Of a stretch of DNA of 11,783 nucleotides, positions 1-7,235 are shown in pieces. Position 1 is the first letter of the stretch, and each line of letters opens with the position of its first letter. The stretch covers positions 1-11,783 of the forward strand of contig JBFHFJ010000086.1 of the NCBI GenBank assembly GCA_041583655.1, written 5' to 3'. This DNA is from Haliea sp041583655. Its GTDB lineage: Bacteria > Pseudomonadota > Gammaproteobacteria > Pseudomonadales > Halieaceae. Both the position numbers and the translations under genes were made by a program. Below the pieces are notes generated by a model. It searched no databases, was not told the DNA's origin, and was given only the letters and a program-made list of their open reading frames with translations.

Positions 1-305
1 ATACGGCTGCTCACCGCTGCAAAAATGCCCAGAGAGGTGCCGAGGATGCCGGCGAAAATCGCCGCGGCGGCGCCGATGGTAATGGTGAAGCGGGCACCGT
101 AGAGAATGCGACTCAGAACATCCCGGCCCAGGTAGTCGGTCCCCATCGGGTACGTGCTGCTCATCGGCAGGAACACATCGTAGTCGACGATTTCGCCCAG
201 GGGATGGGGCGCCAGAGCCGGACCTGCAAGGGCGACCCCCAGCCAGAAGACGACCAGGATCAGGCCAATGGAGCCGGAGAGGCGCAGAGTGCGGAAGAGA
301 TTCAT
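1..305 (-). CDS. DppC-type ABC transporter permease, 3' end cut off by window edge
   Basis: This is the inner-membrane permease subunit of a peptide/opine/nickel-type ABC importer, the likely partner of the DppB-type gene just upstream. Only about 101 N-terminal residues are present and the C-terminal part lies beyond the left edge. The frame shows a first hydrophobic membrane segment at about residues 12-33, then a periplasmic loop containing GTDYLGRDVLSRILYG (residues 55-70), the hallmark of OppC/DppC N-termini, then the start of a second membrane segment at about 74-96. The start is the ATG at 303-305, nine bases after the stop of the preceding permease, so the two are almost certainly co-transcribed and translated as a pair. 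The membrane-domain EAA loop that contacts the ATPases would lie in the missing part. The family is secure; the transported substrate is not. Confidence 0.9.
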   Translation of the reverse strand, partial: MNLFRTLRLSGSIGLILVVFWLGVALAGPALAPHPLGEIVDYDVFLPMSSTYPMGTDYLGRDVLSRILYGARFTITIGAAAAIFAGILGTSLGIFAAVSSR

Positions 306-314
306 GGCGGCCAC

Positions 315-1265
315 CTAGGTGCGCAATTTGGGATTGGAGACGATGGCGCAGATATCGGCGATCAGCACCAGCGACAGATAGGCCGCGCAAAAAATCATGG
401 CGCAGGTCTGGAGCAGAGGCATGTCGCGGTTGGCGACAGAGTCCACCATCAGACTGGCGATACCGGGGTAGTTGAAAATCACCTCCACAATGATAACCCC
501 GCCCAGCAGGTAGGACAGGCTCAGGGCCACCGCATTGGCGATCGGCCCGATGGCATTGGGCAGGGCGTGGCGCAGCACTACGCGGGGCAGGCTGGCGCCC
601 TTGAGCACCGCCATTTCCACGTAGGGCTGGCTCAGCTGGTCCAGCACCGCAGCGCGTGACATCCGCGCCATCTGCGCCACCAGCACGAAGAACAGCGTCA
701 ACACCGGCAGGGCGTAAGCGGCGATAAACTGCCCGAAGCTGGCGTCGGGCGGGGCGTAGGACAGGGCCGACACCCAGTTGAGCTTCACCGCGAACACCAG
801 TACCAGCGTGGTTGCCACCAGGAACTCCGGAATGGCGACCATGGTCAGGGTCAGGGTGTTGAGAAAGCGATCCAGCCGCGTGCCACCGTACATGGCGGAC
901 GCAATACCCAGGGTCAAGGCCAGGGGCACGGACACGAGGGCGGCGATACCGGCCAGCAGGAGGGACCGGGGCAGCCGCTCCGCCACCAGTTGGGCCACCG
1001 GCAGGTCATTGGCCAGCGAGATACCGGGATCCCCGACAATCAGCCCCCGCAGCCAGTCCAGATAGCGCAGGTGGCCCGGCTTGTCGAGCCCCAGGACCTC
1101 CCGCAGGGCGGCCACCGCCTCGGGCGTGGCACTCTGGCCGAGAAGTTGCTGGGCCGCGTCCCCCGGCAGCAGGCTGGACAGCGAGAACACCACCATCGAC
1201 ACCAGGAGCAGGGTAAGCAAGACTGTGCCAATACGGCGAAGTATCAGGAAAAGGACACTTTTCAT
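315..1265 (-). CDS. DppB-type ABC transporter permease
   Basis: This 316-residue inner-membrane permease matches the usual length of DppB/OppB/GsiC proteins. Six hydrophobic segments can be read at about residues 8-30, 100-123, 135-160, 180-200, 245-266 and 288-308. The cytoplasmic coupling (EAA-type) loop is at about 215-241, with YVEMAVLKGAS followed by RHALPNAIGP. The typical EVIFNYPGIA stretch is at 261-270 and an RDMP motif at 280-283. The start is well supported by a strong GAGGAG ribosome binding site at 1274-1279, eight bases upstream. The gene sits 40 bp after the substrate-binding protein and 9 bp before the second permease, the standard order of such importers. The matching ATPase subunits are not in the window and would be expected further left. 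Peptides, opines, nickel chelates or other amines are all possible ligands for this family. Confidence 0.94.
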   Translation of the reverse strand: MKSVLFLILRRIGTVLLTLLLVSMVVFSLSSLLPGDAAQQLLGQSATPEAVAALREVLGLDKPGHLRYLDWLRGLIVGDPGISLANDLPVAQLVAERLPRSLLLAGIAALVSVPLALTLGIASAMYGGTRLDRFLNTLTLTMVAIPEFLVATTLVLVFAVKLNWVSALSYAPPDASFGQFIAAYALPVLTLFFVLVAQMARMSRAAVLDQLSQPYVEMAVLKGASLPRVVLRHALPNAIGPIANAVALSLSYLLGGVIIVEVIFNYPGIASLMVDSVANRDMPLLQTCAMIFCAAYLSLVLIADICAIVSNPKLRT

Positions 1266-1305
1266 CGACTACACTCCTCGCGATGAACGAATTCGGCCAA
1301 CCTGA

Positions 1306-2880
1306 TCATCCGTTCCACCACACATGCTCAGCGAAGGAGTAGCCCATAAGGCCGCCGGTCGGGATGGTCCCCATTCCCTGCAGGCGCTTGTCGAAGCCAT
1401 CGATAAAGCTGATAAACAGCGGGATACCCACGCCGCAGTGCTCGTGGATCATCACCTGGACATCCACATACATCTGGCGCCGCCGCGCTTCATCGGCTTC
1501 ACCCCGGGCTGCGATCACCAGTTGGTCGAACCCGGGGTGGTGCCAGGCTGTTTCGTTCCAGGGAGCGGTGGAGACAAAAAAGGTGCTCAGCAACAGATCA
1601 ATACTCGGCCGCGGGTTGACATTGCCGAAGCTCAGAGGGTGCTTCATCCAATGGTTGGACCAATAGCCGTCCGACGGCATCCGGTTGACCCGGAGGTTGA
1701 GCCCGATTTTGTGGGCGGACAACTGCAGCAGCGCCGCCATGTCAACTGAACCGGTGGCAGCGGGCGAGGCGAACAAGGGGAAAGGCGCCTTGCCCACCCC
1801 CGACCGCCGCAGGTGGTATGCGGCACGATCCAGATCATGGGCACGCACCGGCAGGTCCGAAGCGTAGAACTTGTGGTTTGGTGGCACGGGGTGGTCGTTG
1901 CCGAGCATGCCCTTGCCGCGAAACAGGGCCCGCTTGATCGTCTCCCGGTCGAACAGGTACTTAAGTGCCAGCACGAAGTCGGGGTTGTTGCCGGGAAACT
2001 GATCCTGCCGCATGATCAGATTGCTATAGAGCCCGGAACTGGCCTCCAGCACCGTGGCCGTGCCGGAAGCACTGATGCGCCGGATCGACCTTGGGTCCAC
2101 TGCGTTTACCAGCTGCACATCACCGGACAGGAGGGCGTTTACCCGCGCCATCTCGTCGCTGATTGCTATCAGTTCAATCTCATCCAGGTAGGGTCGCCCG
2201 GGCTTCCAATAGTTCTGGTTGCGGATGACGGAGGTGCGCACCCCGGGCACGAACTCCTTCAACTTGTAGGGACCGCAGCCGGGTGCCGTGGTGAAATCCG
2301 TGGTCCCCTCCGGCACGATCAGGAAATGGGAGGTGGCAAGCACAACGGGGAAGTCCACGTTCGGACCGGTCAGCTCAACTTCCACCTGATGCGGGGTCAG
2401 GGCCCGCGCACCACGGATATTGGCCGCGATGGAAGCCACCTTGGAGGCGACAGTCTTGTCCTTGTGCCGCAACAGGGAATAGACAACGTCGGCGGCCGTA
2501 AGGGGTTTGCCGCTGTGGAATTCCACTCCCCGGCGCAGGTTGAACACCCACACCGTCATGTCGTCACTGGCAATCGATTCCGCCAGCGCAGGCAAGGGAT
2601 TCAAGTCACCGTCGAACTGCGTGAGCCCGCTATAGATCATGTAGTGGCGGGTATAGTCCGTGGACAGTGCCCCCTTGGCCGGATCGAGCGTGTCGGCGGT
2701 GGAACTGGACATACAGGCAACGCGAATGCGGCCACCCTGGCGGGGTCTATTCGAGGCCGCAAGGGCACTGCCGGGAAGTGACAGCGCGCCGCCAAGGCCC
2801 GCACCAAGCCCGACGACGCCAATAGCCGCGAGCAGCTCCCGTCGAGACATGCCGCCGTAGTTTCTGTTGCTGTCATTCAT
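1306..2880 (-). CDS. Tat-exported family 5 extracellular substrate-binding protein of ABC importer
   Basis: This periplasmic ligand-binding protein (SBP_bac_5; DppA/OppA/NikA-like) delivers substrate to the adjacent permeases. From the ATG at 2880 it has 524 residues, normal for the family. A twin-arginine signal is visible: SRRELLAA at 12-19, a hydrophobic glycine-rich core at about 20-36, and an ALA-A cleavage site near residue 41. It is therefore probably exported folded. The mature part carries typical family 5 stretches, such as a VWVFNLRRGVEFHSGKPLTAADV-type segment about 100 residues in, and a proline/glycine-rich C-terminus. An in-frame GTG at 2895 would add five residues. I prefer the ATG because a GGGA lies 9 bases upstream of it (2890-2893). 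A third ATG at 2850, just before SRRELL, is possible. The gene follows the FAD oxidoreductase after a 30-bp gap, so uptake is linked to that enzyme. Confidence 0.93.
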   Translation of the reverse strand: MNDSNRNYGGMSRRELLAAIGVVGLGAGLGGALSLPGSALAASNRPRQGGRIRVACMSSSTADTLDPAKGALSTDYTRHYMIYSGLTQFDGDLNPLPALAESIASDDMTVWVFNLRRGVEFHSGKPLTAADVVYSLLRHKDKTVASKVASIAANIRGARALTPHQVEVELTGPNVDFPVVLATSHFLIVPEGTTDFTTAPGCGPYKLKEFVPGVRTSVIRNQNYWKPGRPYLDEIELIAISDEMARVNALLSGDVQLVNAVDPRSIRRISASGTATVLEASSGLYSNLIMRQDQFPGNNPDFVLALKYLFDRETIKRALFRGKGMLGNDHPVPPNHKFYASDLPVRAHDLDRAAYHLRRSGVGKAPFPLFASPAATGSVDMAALLQLSAHKIGLNLRVNRMPSDGYWSNHWMKHPLSFGNVNPRPSIDLLLSTFFVSTAPWNETAWHHPGFDQLVIAARGEADEARRRQMYVDVQVMIHEHCGVGIPLFISFIDGFDKRLQGMGTIPTGGLMGYSFAEHVWWNG

Positions 2881-2910
2881 CCTGTATTTTCCCACCGTTT
2901 GGCGTGAGGC

Positions 2911-4182
2911 TCAGCTGAGCCGGTCCAGCATCCCGTACCAGGCTCCGACTGCAGGCAGGAACCAGGGCTTGCCGAAATGGCCCGGCACCGGCCTCCAGGG
3001 CAGATCCCAGGGATTGTTGCGCGAATCACCGTTCAGTACTTCGCCCATCACCTGGCCCATATGCGTCGCCATCTGCACGCCGTGGCCGCTGTAGCCCATG
3101 GCGTAGAACAGTCCCGGCTCACGCTCACCGACGCGCGGCAGGCGATCGGCGCTCATATCCACGCTGCCGCCCCAGCAATAGTCGATGCCCACGTCCGCCA
3201 GCTGGGGAAAAACCCTGACCATGGCGGCGCGCAACAGCTCGCCGCTGTGCCTATCACTGCGCGGAGTGGACACAGTGAATTTGGCGCGGCCGCCAAACAA
3301 CAGGCGCCAGTCCGGAGTAAGCCGGAAGTAGTGGCCGATATTCATGCTGGTTACGCAGGCCCGATTGCCGGGAATCAGGCCCAGGGCCCGCTCCTGACCC
3401 AGGGGCTCTGTCACCACGATGAAACTGCCCACGGGAATCACCCGGCGCCGAAACCAGGCGAAGGGCCCTGGCCCGCTGCCGCCGGTAGCCACCAGCACCT
3501 GGGAGGCCTCAACCGAACCCCTGGGGGTGGTGACCCGCCAGCGACCCGATGCCAGCCGTTGCAGGCCGGTAACCGGCGCCTGCTCGTGGATAGCTGCCCC
3601 CTGGCGCCGCGCTGCCTCTGCGAGACCGACCCCGAACCTGCCCACGTGCAGCTGTGCACTCAGGGGCTGGATCAGGCCGCCGTAGAAGGCTTCAGAGTCG
3701 ATTTCCCCGCGCAGCTCCTGCGCACTCAGCAGGCGCACGTCGGGGTCGACATCCTTGCTCAGCGATTCACAGGCTCGGGCAAGGCCCTCGTAGTGGGACG
3801 GCTTTGCGGCCAGCTTGAGTTTGCCGGTGCGCTGGAAGTTGCAGTCGATGCCCTCTTCCGAGACCAGACGCTCTACCGTATCCACAGCCGTGTTATAGGT
3901 CTGGTAGTAATACCTGGCCCTGTCGATGCCCACTTTTGCGGCCAGCGCGGCATAATTTTGCAGGGTGCCGTTGTTACACTGGCCGCCGTTGCGCCCCGAC
4001 GCCTCGCCCACCACCCTGCCCTGCTCCAGCAGGGTGACCGAGGCACCCCGCCCGACCAGCGCCAGGGCCGCGGACAGGCCTGTGAAACCGCCGCCGACAA
4101 TGGCGACATCCGCCTGCGCCGCGATCTCACCCACGTCCCCGACAAATTCCGGTGCCGTATCGAGCCAGTAGGCATCTGCCAT
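2911..4182 (-). CDS. FAD-dependent amine oxidoreductase, DAO family, PuuB (gamma-glutamylputrescine oxidase)-like
   Basis: This 423-residue cytoplasmic flavoenzyme of the D-amino acid oxidase (DAO) superfamily is expected to oxidise a C-N bond of an amine or N-substituted amino acid to an imine. The FAD-binding Rossmann motif GGGFTG is at residues 30-35, with the ribose-binding acidic residue E53 at the end of the second strand. ASGRNGGQ (61-68) is the characteristic second FAD contact of the PuuB/OrdL group. Near the C-terminus are WGGSVDMSADRLPRVG (337-352) and GYSGHG (363-368), both typical of the fold. The start lies three bases after the HAD stop, and the substrate-binding protein follows 30 bp downstream, so the three are one transcription unit. 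PuuB-like proteins act on gamma-glutamylputrescine, but the wider group includes oxidases of many amines, so a polyamine role here is only one possibility. Confidence 0.92.
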   Translation of the reverse strand: MADAYWLDTAPEFVGDVGEIAAQADVAIVGGGFTGLSAALALVGRGASVTLLEQGRVVGEASGRNGGQCNNGTLQNYAALAAKVGIDRARYYYQTYNTAVDTVERLVSEEGIDCNFQRTGKLKLAAKPSHYEGLARACESLSKDVDPDVRLLSAQELRGEIDSEAFYGGLIQPLSAQLHVGRFGVGLAEAARRQGAAIHEQAPVTGLQRLASGRWRVTTPRGSVEASQVLVATGGSGPGPFAWFRRRVIPVGSFIVVTEPLGQERALGLIPGNRACVTSMNIGHYFRLTPDWRLLFGGRAKFTVSTPRSDRHSGELLRAAMVRVFPQLADVGIDYCWGGSVDMSADRLPRVGEREPGLFYAMGYSGHGVQMATHMGQVMGEVLNGDSRNNPWDLPWRPVPGHFGKPWFLPAVGAWYGMLDRLS

Positions 4183-4185
4183 ACC

Positions 4186-4857
4186 TTACAGTCCCAGCAG
4201 ACCGGGAAGGCCGCCAATGTCCTTGATTTCGTGAGTCGCGTAATGTTCGGTCAAAGAGGGTTCGTGGCCGCGTGCCACAAACACTCGTGCGCCGTAGCCC
4301 AGATCCCGGGCCGACATGTGGTCGTAGCGGAAGCTGGAGGAGACGTGCATCATCTCTTCCGGCCCGCAGCCCAGCTGGTCGAACATGTACTCCCAGGCCT
4401 GCAGGCGAGGCTTGTAGGCCTGTGCCTGCTGTGCGGTGAATACGTGTGCGAAGGGCGCCTCCAGCAGCTTTACATTGTGGTGAATCTGGTCATCGGAGGC
4501 ATTGGACAGGATCACCAGGGGGATTTCCTTGGCAACAACCTTCAGGGGTTCCGGCACATCCGGGTGCGGACCCCAGGTGGGCACGGCCTCGTAGATGACG
4601 CGGGCATCCTGCTCACGGAACTCAATCTTCCAGTGCTTGCAACTGCGCTCCACCGCGTTGCGAATCACGTCTGCGTAGGGCTTCCAGGCACCCAGCACTT
4701 CGTCGAGGCGATAGGCCGCGAAATCCTTGACGAATTGTTCCATGCGATCCTTGGGGACGCGGTCGGCGAACATCTCCCGGGTCATGTCAGCCATGCGGAA
4801 ACGGGTCAGAGTGCCGTAGCAGTCAAAGGTTATGTATTTGGGCTTGAACTGGGTCAT
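4186..4857 (-). CDS. HAD-superfamily hydrolase, type II haloacid dehalogenase-like
   Basis: This cytoplasmic HAD-fold protein has 223 residues, the usual size of 2-haloacid dehalogenases. Motif I is FDCYGTL (11-17), with nucleophile D12. The residue at +2 is Tyr instead of the Asp used by HAD phosphatases, which favours the dehalogenase branch. Motif II is LSNAS (117-121), motif III lysine is K149 in AYKP, and motif IV is HVSSSFRYD (171-179), ending in D179. By hand alignment to L-2-haloacid dehalogenase, the catalytic Asn (N177 of L-DEX YL) appears to be Phe (F176), so true dehalogenase activity is doubtful. The start at 4857 is chosen because GGAAGG (4864-4869) lies six bases upstream and the protein then begins just before motif I; the open frame reaching to 5118 is non-coding extension. 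It is first in the probable five-gene transporter/oxidase operon. Confidence 0.9.
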   Translation of the reverse strand: MTQFKPKYITFDCYGTLTRFRMADMTREMFADRVPKDRMEQFVKDFAAYRLDEVLGAWKPYADVIRNAVERSCKHWKIEFREQDARVIYEAVPTWGPHPDVPEPLKVVAKEIPLVILSNASDDQIHHNVKLLEAPFAHVFTAQQAQAYKPRLQAWEYMFDQLGCGPEEMMHVSSSFRYDHMSARDLGYGARVFVARGHEPSLTEHYATHEIKDIGGLPGLLGL

Positions 4858-4863
4858 GGTATG

Positions 4864-4869
4864 CCTTCC
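4864..4869 (-). promoter_or_regulatory. Ribosome binding site deciding the HAD start
   Basis: GGAAGG on the minus strand lies six bases before the ATG at 4857. It fixes the start there and argues against the longer open frame that reaches to 5118. Confidence 0.7.
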
Positions 4870-5138
4870 AGAAATCTGTTGAGTGGATGAATCGGGACCC
4901 ATTACAGCACGGCACTTCCAAAAGATAGTCCCGAATTTTGCGGTAAAGGGCCGCAGAAAAATTTGTTTTGGCAGCCCAATCAACAGACTTTGCCGCACTG
5001 CGACCCGGGCGCACACCAGAGCCTTATCACGCTTGACCACTGGCGGTAGAAAATGCCGCGCAGTAACAGAAAAACAGGATTTCCGCCGTTCCTTCAACCC
5101 TGCTACAACAGCGGACACTTTGCAATGCTCTTATGCTG

Positions 5139-5157
5139 TGGGGTAACACCCACCCCA
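5139..5157. repeat. Inverted repeat TGGGGT-N7-ACCCCA in cupin leader
   Basis: A perfect 6-bp inverted repeat, TGGGGT (5139-5144) and ACCCCA (5152-5157), has a 7-base spacer (AACACCC). It lies directly after the candidate -10 TATGCT and 16 bases before the cupin ATG. It could be an operator or form a hairpin in the 5' leader. An alternative shorter stem (GGGT/ACCC, 5141-5151) overlaps it. The repeat is visible; the function is inferred from position. Confidence 0.4.
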
Positions 5158-5173
5158 AAAAGAGAGATCTCCG

Positions 5174-5527
5174 ATGTCATTACTGGTGACCGTCAACTCC
5201 AACCCTCCCACCATGCCGCGCGAATCCAGTGCCGACCCCGAGAGGCTGGTGGAGGGCAACCCGCAGTTCAAGACCTGGCCACTGGACGCAGCCCGAAATG
5301 ACGAAGTGAAAACCGGCATCTGGCAGGCGACCCCCGGCGTGACCCGATCAATCAAGGGAGAGACATTCGAGTTTTGCCACATCCTTGAGGGCGTGATCGA
5401 GTTGACCCCCGAAAACGGGGAGCCGGTTGTCTACCGGGCCGGAGACAGCTTCATCATGAAACCCGGCTACAAGGGCCTGTGGCGGACCATTGAAACCGTA
5501 AAGAAAATCTATGTCACCGTCGGTTGA
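5174..5527 (+). CDS. Small cupin-domain protein (Cupin_3/DUF861 type)
   Basis: This 117-residue single-domain cupin belongs to the short DUF861 group often found near amine or amino-acid oxidase genes. The N-terminal WQATPGVTR stretch (50-58), EFCHILEG (66-73), AGDSFIMKPG (89-98) and the closing KKIYVTV (110-116) are typical of the family. The canonical cupin metal ligands are largely absent: motif 1 keeps H69 and E72 but lacks the HxH pair, and motif 2 has W103 where the ligand His would be. It may therefore be a metal-free or non-enzymatic binding or sensing protein, as is common in this subgroup. The ATG at 5174 has AGAGAG (5161-5166) seven bases upstream. It is a single-gene unit, divergent from the HAD operon and ending 8 bp from the stop of the convergent oxidoreductase. 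Its actual function is unknown. Confidence 0.88.
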   Translation: MSLLVTVNSNPPTMPRESSADPERLVEGNPQFKTWPLDAARNDEVKTGIWQATPGVTRSIKGETFEFCHILEGVIELTPENGEPVVYRAGDSFIMKPGYKGLWRTIETVKKIYVTVG

Positions 5528-5535
5528 ACCGGGCC

Positions 5536-6858
5536 TCAAATAGACCCAACCTCCAGCCGGGATCCATCCACCAGGCGAGACAGGCGAAACGGCGTCACAT
5601 CCGCATAGGGGGCGTCGTTAGCCACCAGTTGCGCGGCAAGCTTCCCCAGCCCGGGCCCAAGGCCAAAGCCGTGCCCGGAACACCCCGCGGCCAGGTAATA
5701 GCCCGCCAGCCCATCCACCGGCGAGATCACCGGCACCGAGTCAGGGGTGCAGTCCACATAGCCGCCCCATGATTCAGCGACCTGAATATCCGCCAGGGCC
5801 GGGAACAATTTCCGCACCCGTTCAAGGGTGCGGGCCACCAAGCGCGGATCAGGCTCGGGGTCGAGCACCCGCAGGTGATCCTGGGCAATGATTTTCTCCC
5901 CCTGCCACCCCCCCAGAGCTTCCGGTCCCTCAAGAAAGGATTTGCCTATGCCGAAAGTCACATTCTTGAAGCGCCTGATAAACGCCGGCAGGAATTCACG
6001 GGTGTAGCGAAGGGCCTGGGGCGTGATCTCAATGCGCCCCCTGCCGCTGATGGCCATGGTGTAGCTGCCGTCCAGGCGGCGGGTCAGGGTACAATCAGGG
6101 GTGTAAACGGCCCCGCCTATGTCCGGCGCCGGGGCCGTGCGCAGCGCCGTCTGTCGCACACAGGCCTGGGGGAAGCTGATTCCGTAATCACGACAGAAGG
6201 CCGATGCCCAGGCTCCTGCGGCGCACAACACCGCGTCTGTACGGATCAGCCCCCGCTCAGTGACAACACCACTGACGGCACCGTTGGTGACATCGAGCCC
6301 CAGTGCCAGGCAGTTCTGGTGGATGCTTGCGCCGTGCGCACGCGCGCCTTCCGCAATCAAGGGAGCGGCCAGCGCCGGTTCCGCCTTGCCGTCGTTCCTG
6401 GAATAGACACCTCCCAGCCAGGTGCGGCCGCTGGACCCAATCATTGCCGTGGCGTCCTCGCCACTCAGCATGCGGCTGTCGACGCCAAACTGGCGTGCGA
6501 CTTCTTGCCAGGCCTCCCATTCCGCCAGCTGCGCGGGATTATCCGTTGCATAGCGCAAGCCGCAGCGGCGAAACCCCAGGTCATGACCGGTCTCCGACGT
6601 GATCTCATCCCACAGCTGCATGGAAACGATAGATACGGGCAACTCCCTGTAGTCACGGTTCTGCTGCCGGCACCAGCCCCAGTTGCGGCTCGACTGTTCT
6701 CCAGCCACCTGCCCTTTCTCGATCAGGGCTACCGACAGCCCCTGCCTGGCCAGGAAATAGGCGGCAGTGACACCGATGATGCCACCGCCAATCACCACCA
6801 CATCAGTACGGTCGGGAAGCACTTCATCGCTGGGAATTCGGATCAGTTGTTTGGACAT
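5536..6858 (-). CDS. FAD-dependent oxidoreductase, DAO family, DadA-like
   Basis: This 440-residue flavoprotein is related to D-amino acid dehydrogenases and sarcosine/hydroxyproline oxidases. The dinucleotide-binding motif IGGGIIG is at residues 23-29, with E47 closing the second strand. It carries SSRNWGWCRQQ (56-66) in place of the SGRNGGQ motif of the PuuB-like enzyme nearby, so the two are not recent duplicates. C-terminal FAD/substrate motifs are WGGYVDCTPDSVPVI (364-378) and GCSGHGFGLGPG (392-403). There is no signal peptide or membrane segment, so it is cytoplasmic. The start at 6858 is preceded by AGGCGG about six bases upstream. It is transcribed alone, divergently from the PLP enzyme gene and convergently with the cupin (stops 8 bp apart). 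The expected role is oxidation of a secondary amine or D-amino acid to an imine or keto acid; the substrate is unknown. Confidence 0.91.
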   Translation of the reverse strand: MSKQLIRIPSDEVLPDRTDVVVIGGGIIGVTAAYFLARQGLSVALIEKGQVAGEQSSRNWGWCRQQNRDYRELPVSIVSMQLWDEITSETGHDLGFRRCGLRYATDNPAQLAEWEAWQEVARQFGVDSRMLSGEDATAMIGSSGRTWLGGVYSRNDGKAEPALAAPLIAEGARAHGASIHQNCLALGLDVTNGAVSGVVTERGLIRTDAVLCAAGAWASAFCRDYGISFPQACVRQTALRTAPAPDIGGAVYTPDCTLTRRLDGSYTMAISGRGRIEITPQALRYTREFLPAFIRRFKNVTFGIGKSFLEGPEALGGWQGEKIIAQDHLRVLDPEPDPRLVARTLERVRKLFPALADIQVAESWGGYVDCTPDSVPVISPVDGLAGYYLAAGCSGHGFGLGPGLGKLAAQLVANDAPYADVTPFRLSRLVDGSRLEVGSI

Positions 6859-7047
6859 CTCTAGCCGCCTTTCAGTCGATGGTGGGTATCAGGGGAGACC
6901 GGGGCCGGCCTCGACCGGGTGATGGCAAGCATACTGCCCGGGAGTTCACAGGCCCCCTTGGGAAGCGTCTGTTTGCTGGTACCTGCGGGACAGTCTAGCC
7001 GAGGCGACTTCGCACCCGCTGCCATTTCCCCAGCGCCAAAGGTAAGT

Positions 7048-7113
7048 GCTGCCGGAATAGCGTGTCGCGACGGCAGATGCTGCCGGCGTAGGCGCCATAG
7101 CGGGCAACCGGCA
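7048..7113. repeat. Cluster of TGCCGG/CCGGCA direct and inverted repeats
   Basis: GCTGCCGG occurs at 7048-7055 and again, 31 bases later, at 7079-7086. The second copy forms a perfect stem with CGGCAG at 7071-7076 (CGGCAG-ATG-CTGCCG). A further inverted copy, CCGGCA, lies at 7108-7113. Such spacing is compatible with a multi-site operator between the divergent genes. In G+C-rich DNA some of this could be chance. Confidence 0.35.
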
Positions 7114-7230
7114 CATGACTGGGGGTTCAGTGGCATGGCGGGGGTAACTACACCATAAATTGGCGATTAGGGCGGGCACTTCAGCACAATATGCGTATTT
7201 CATGCTGGTATTGTTGCCGTAGTTGACAAC

Positions 7231-7235
7231 AGGAG
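7231..7235 (+). promoter_or_regulatory. Ribosome binding site of the PLP enzyme
   Basis: AGGAG lies nine bases before the ATG at 7245 and supports that start. Confidence 0.65.

Larger units (their letters stand above)
4858..5173. promoter_or_regulatory. 316-bp divergent intergenic region between HAD operon and cupin
   Basis: No convincing gene is seen in these 316 bases. The base composition is visibly more A+T-rich than the flanks, especially around 4921-4980 and 5050-5080. The region must hold the promoter of the minus-strand operon (HAD through permeases) and that of the plus-strand cupin. I could not find a clean pair of -35 and -10 hexamers. TATGCT at 5132-5137 is a plausible -10 for the cupin, but its -35 is poor. 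The inverted repeat at 5139-5157 is listed separately. The location is firm as a control region; the exact promoter positions are not. Confidence 0.55.

Noticed and set aside
1813..2781. A 322-codon plus-strand open frame opposite the substrate-binding protein
   Set aside because: It is antisense to a well-supported gene, with His/Gly/Arg/Gln-rich composition and no recognisable motif.
2977..4890. A 637-codon open frame on the plus strand
   Set aside because: It lies antisense across the FAD oxidoreductase and the HAD gene, both of which have clear family motifs. Its own translation shows no domain. Long antisense frames are expected in G+C-rich DNA.
5033..5061. TTGACC at 5033 as a -35 for the cupin
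   Set aside because: No -10-like hexamer is found 16-18 bases downstream; the nearest candidate, TAGAAA, is only 8 bases away.
4858..5118. N-terminal extension of the HAD protein to 5118
   Set aside because: The added residues do not match the family. A GGAAGG site six bases before 4857 and the normal HAD length support the short start.
5875..6864. A 329-codon plus-strand open frame opposite the DadA-like oxidoreductase
   Set aside because: It is antisense to a clear FAD enzyme, with no motif, and is a codon-mirror artefact.
6861..7203. Short open frames in the divergent region (up to 91 codons)
   Set aside because: They have no ribosome binding site, their composition is unlike the neighbouring proteins, and overlapping frames exist on both strands.
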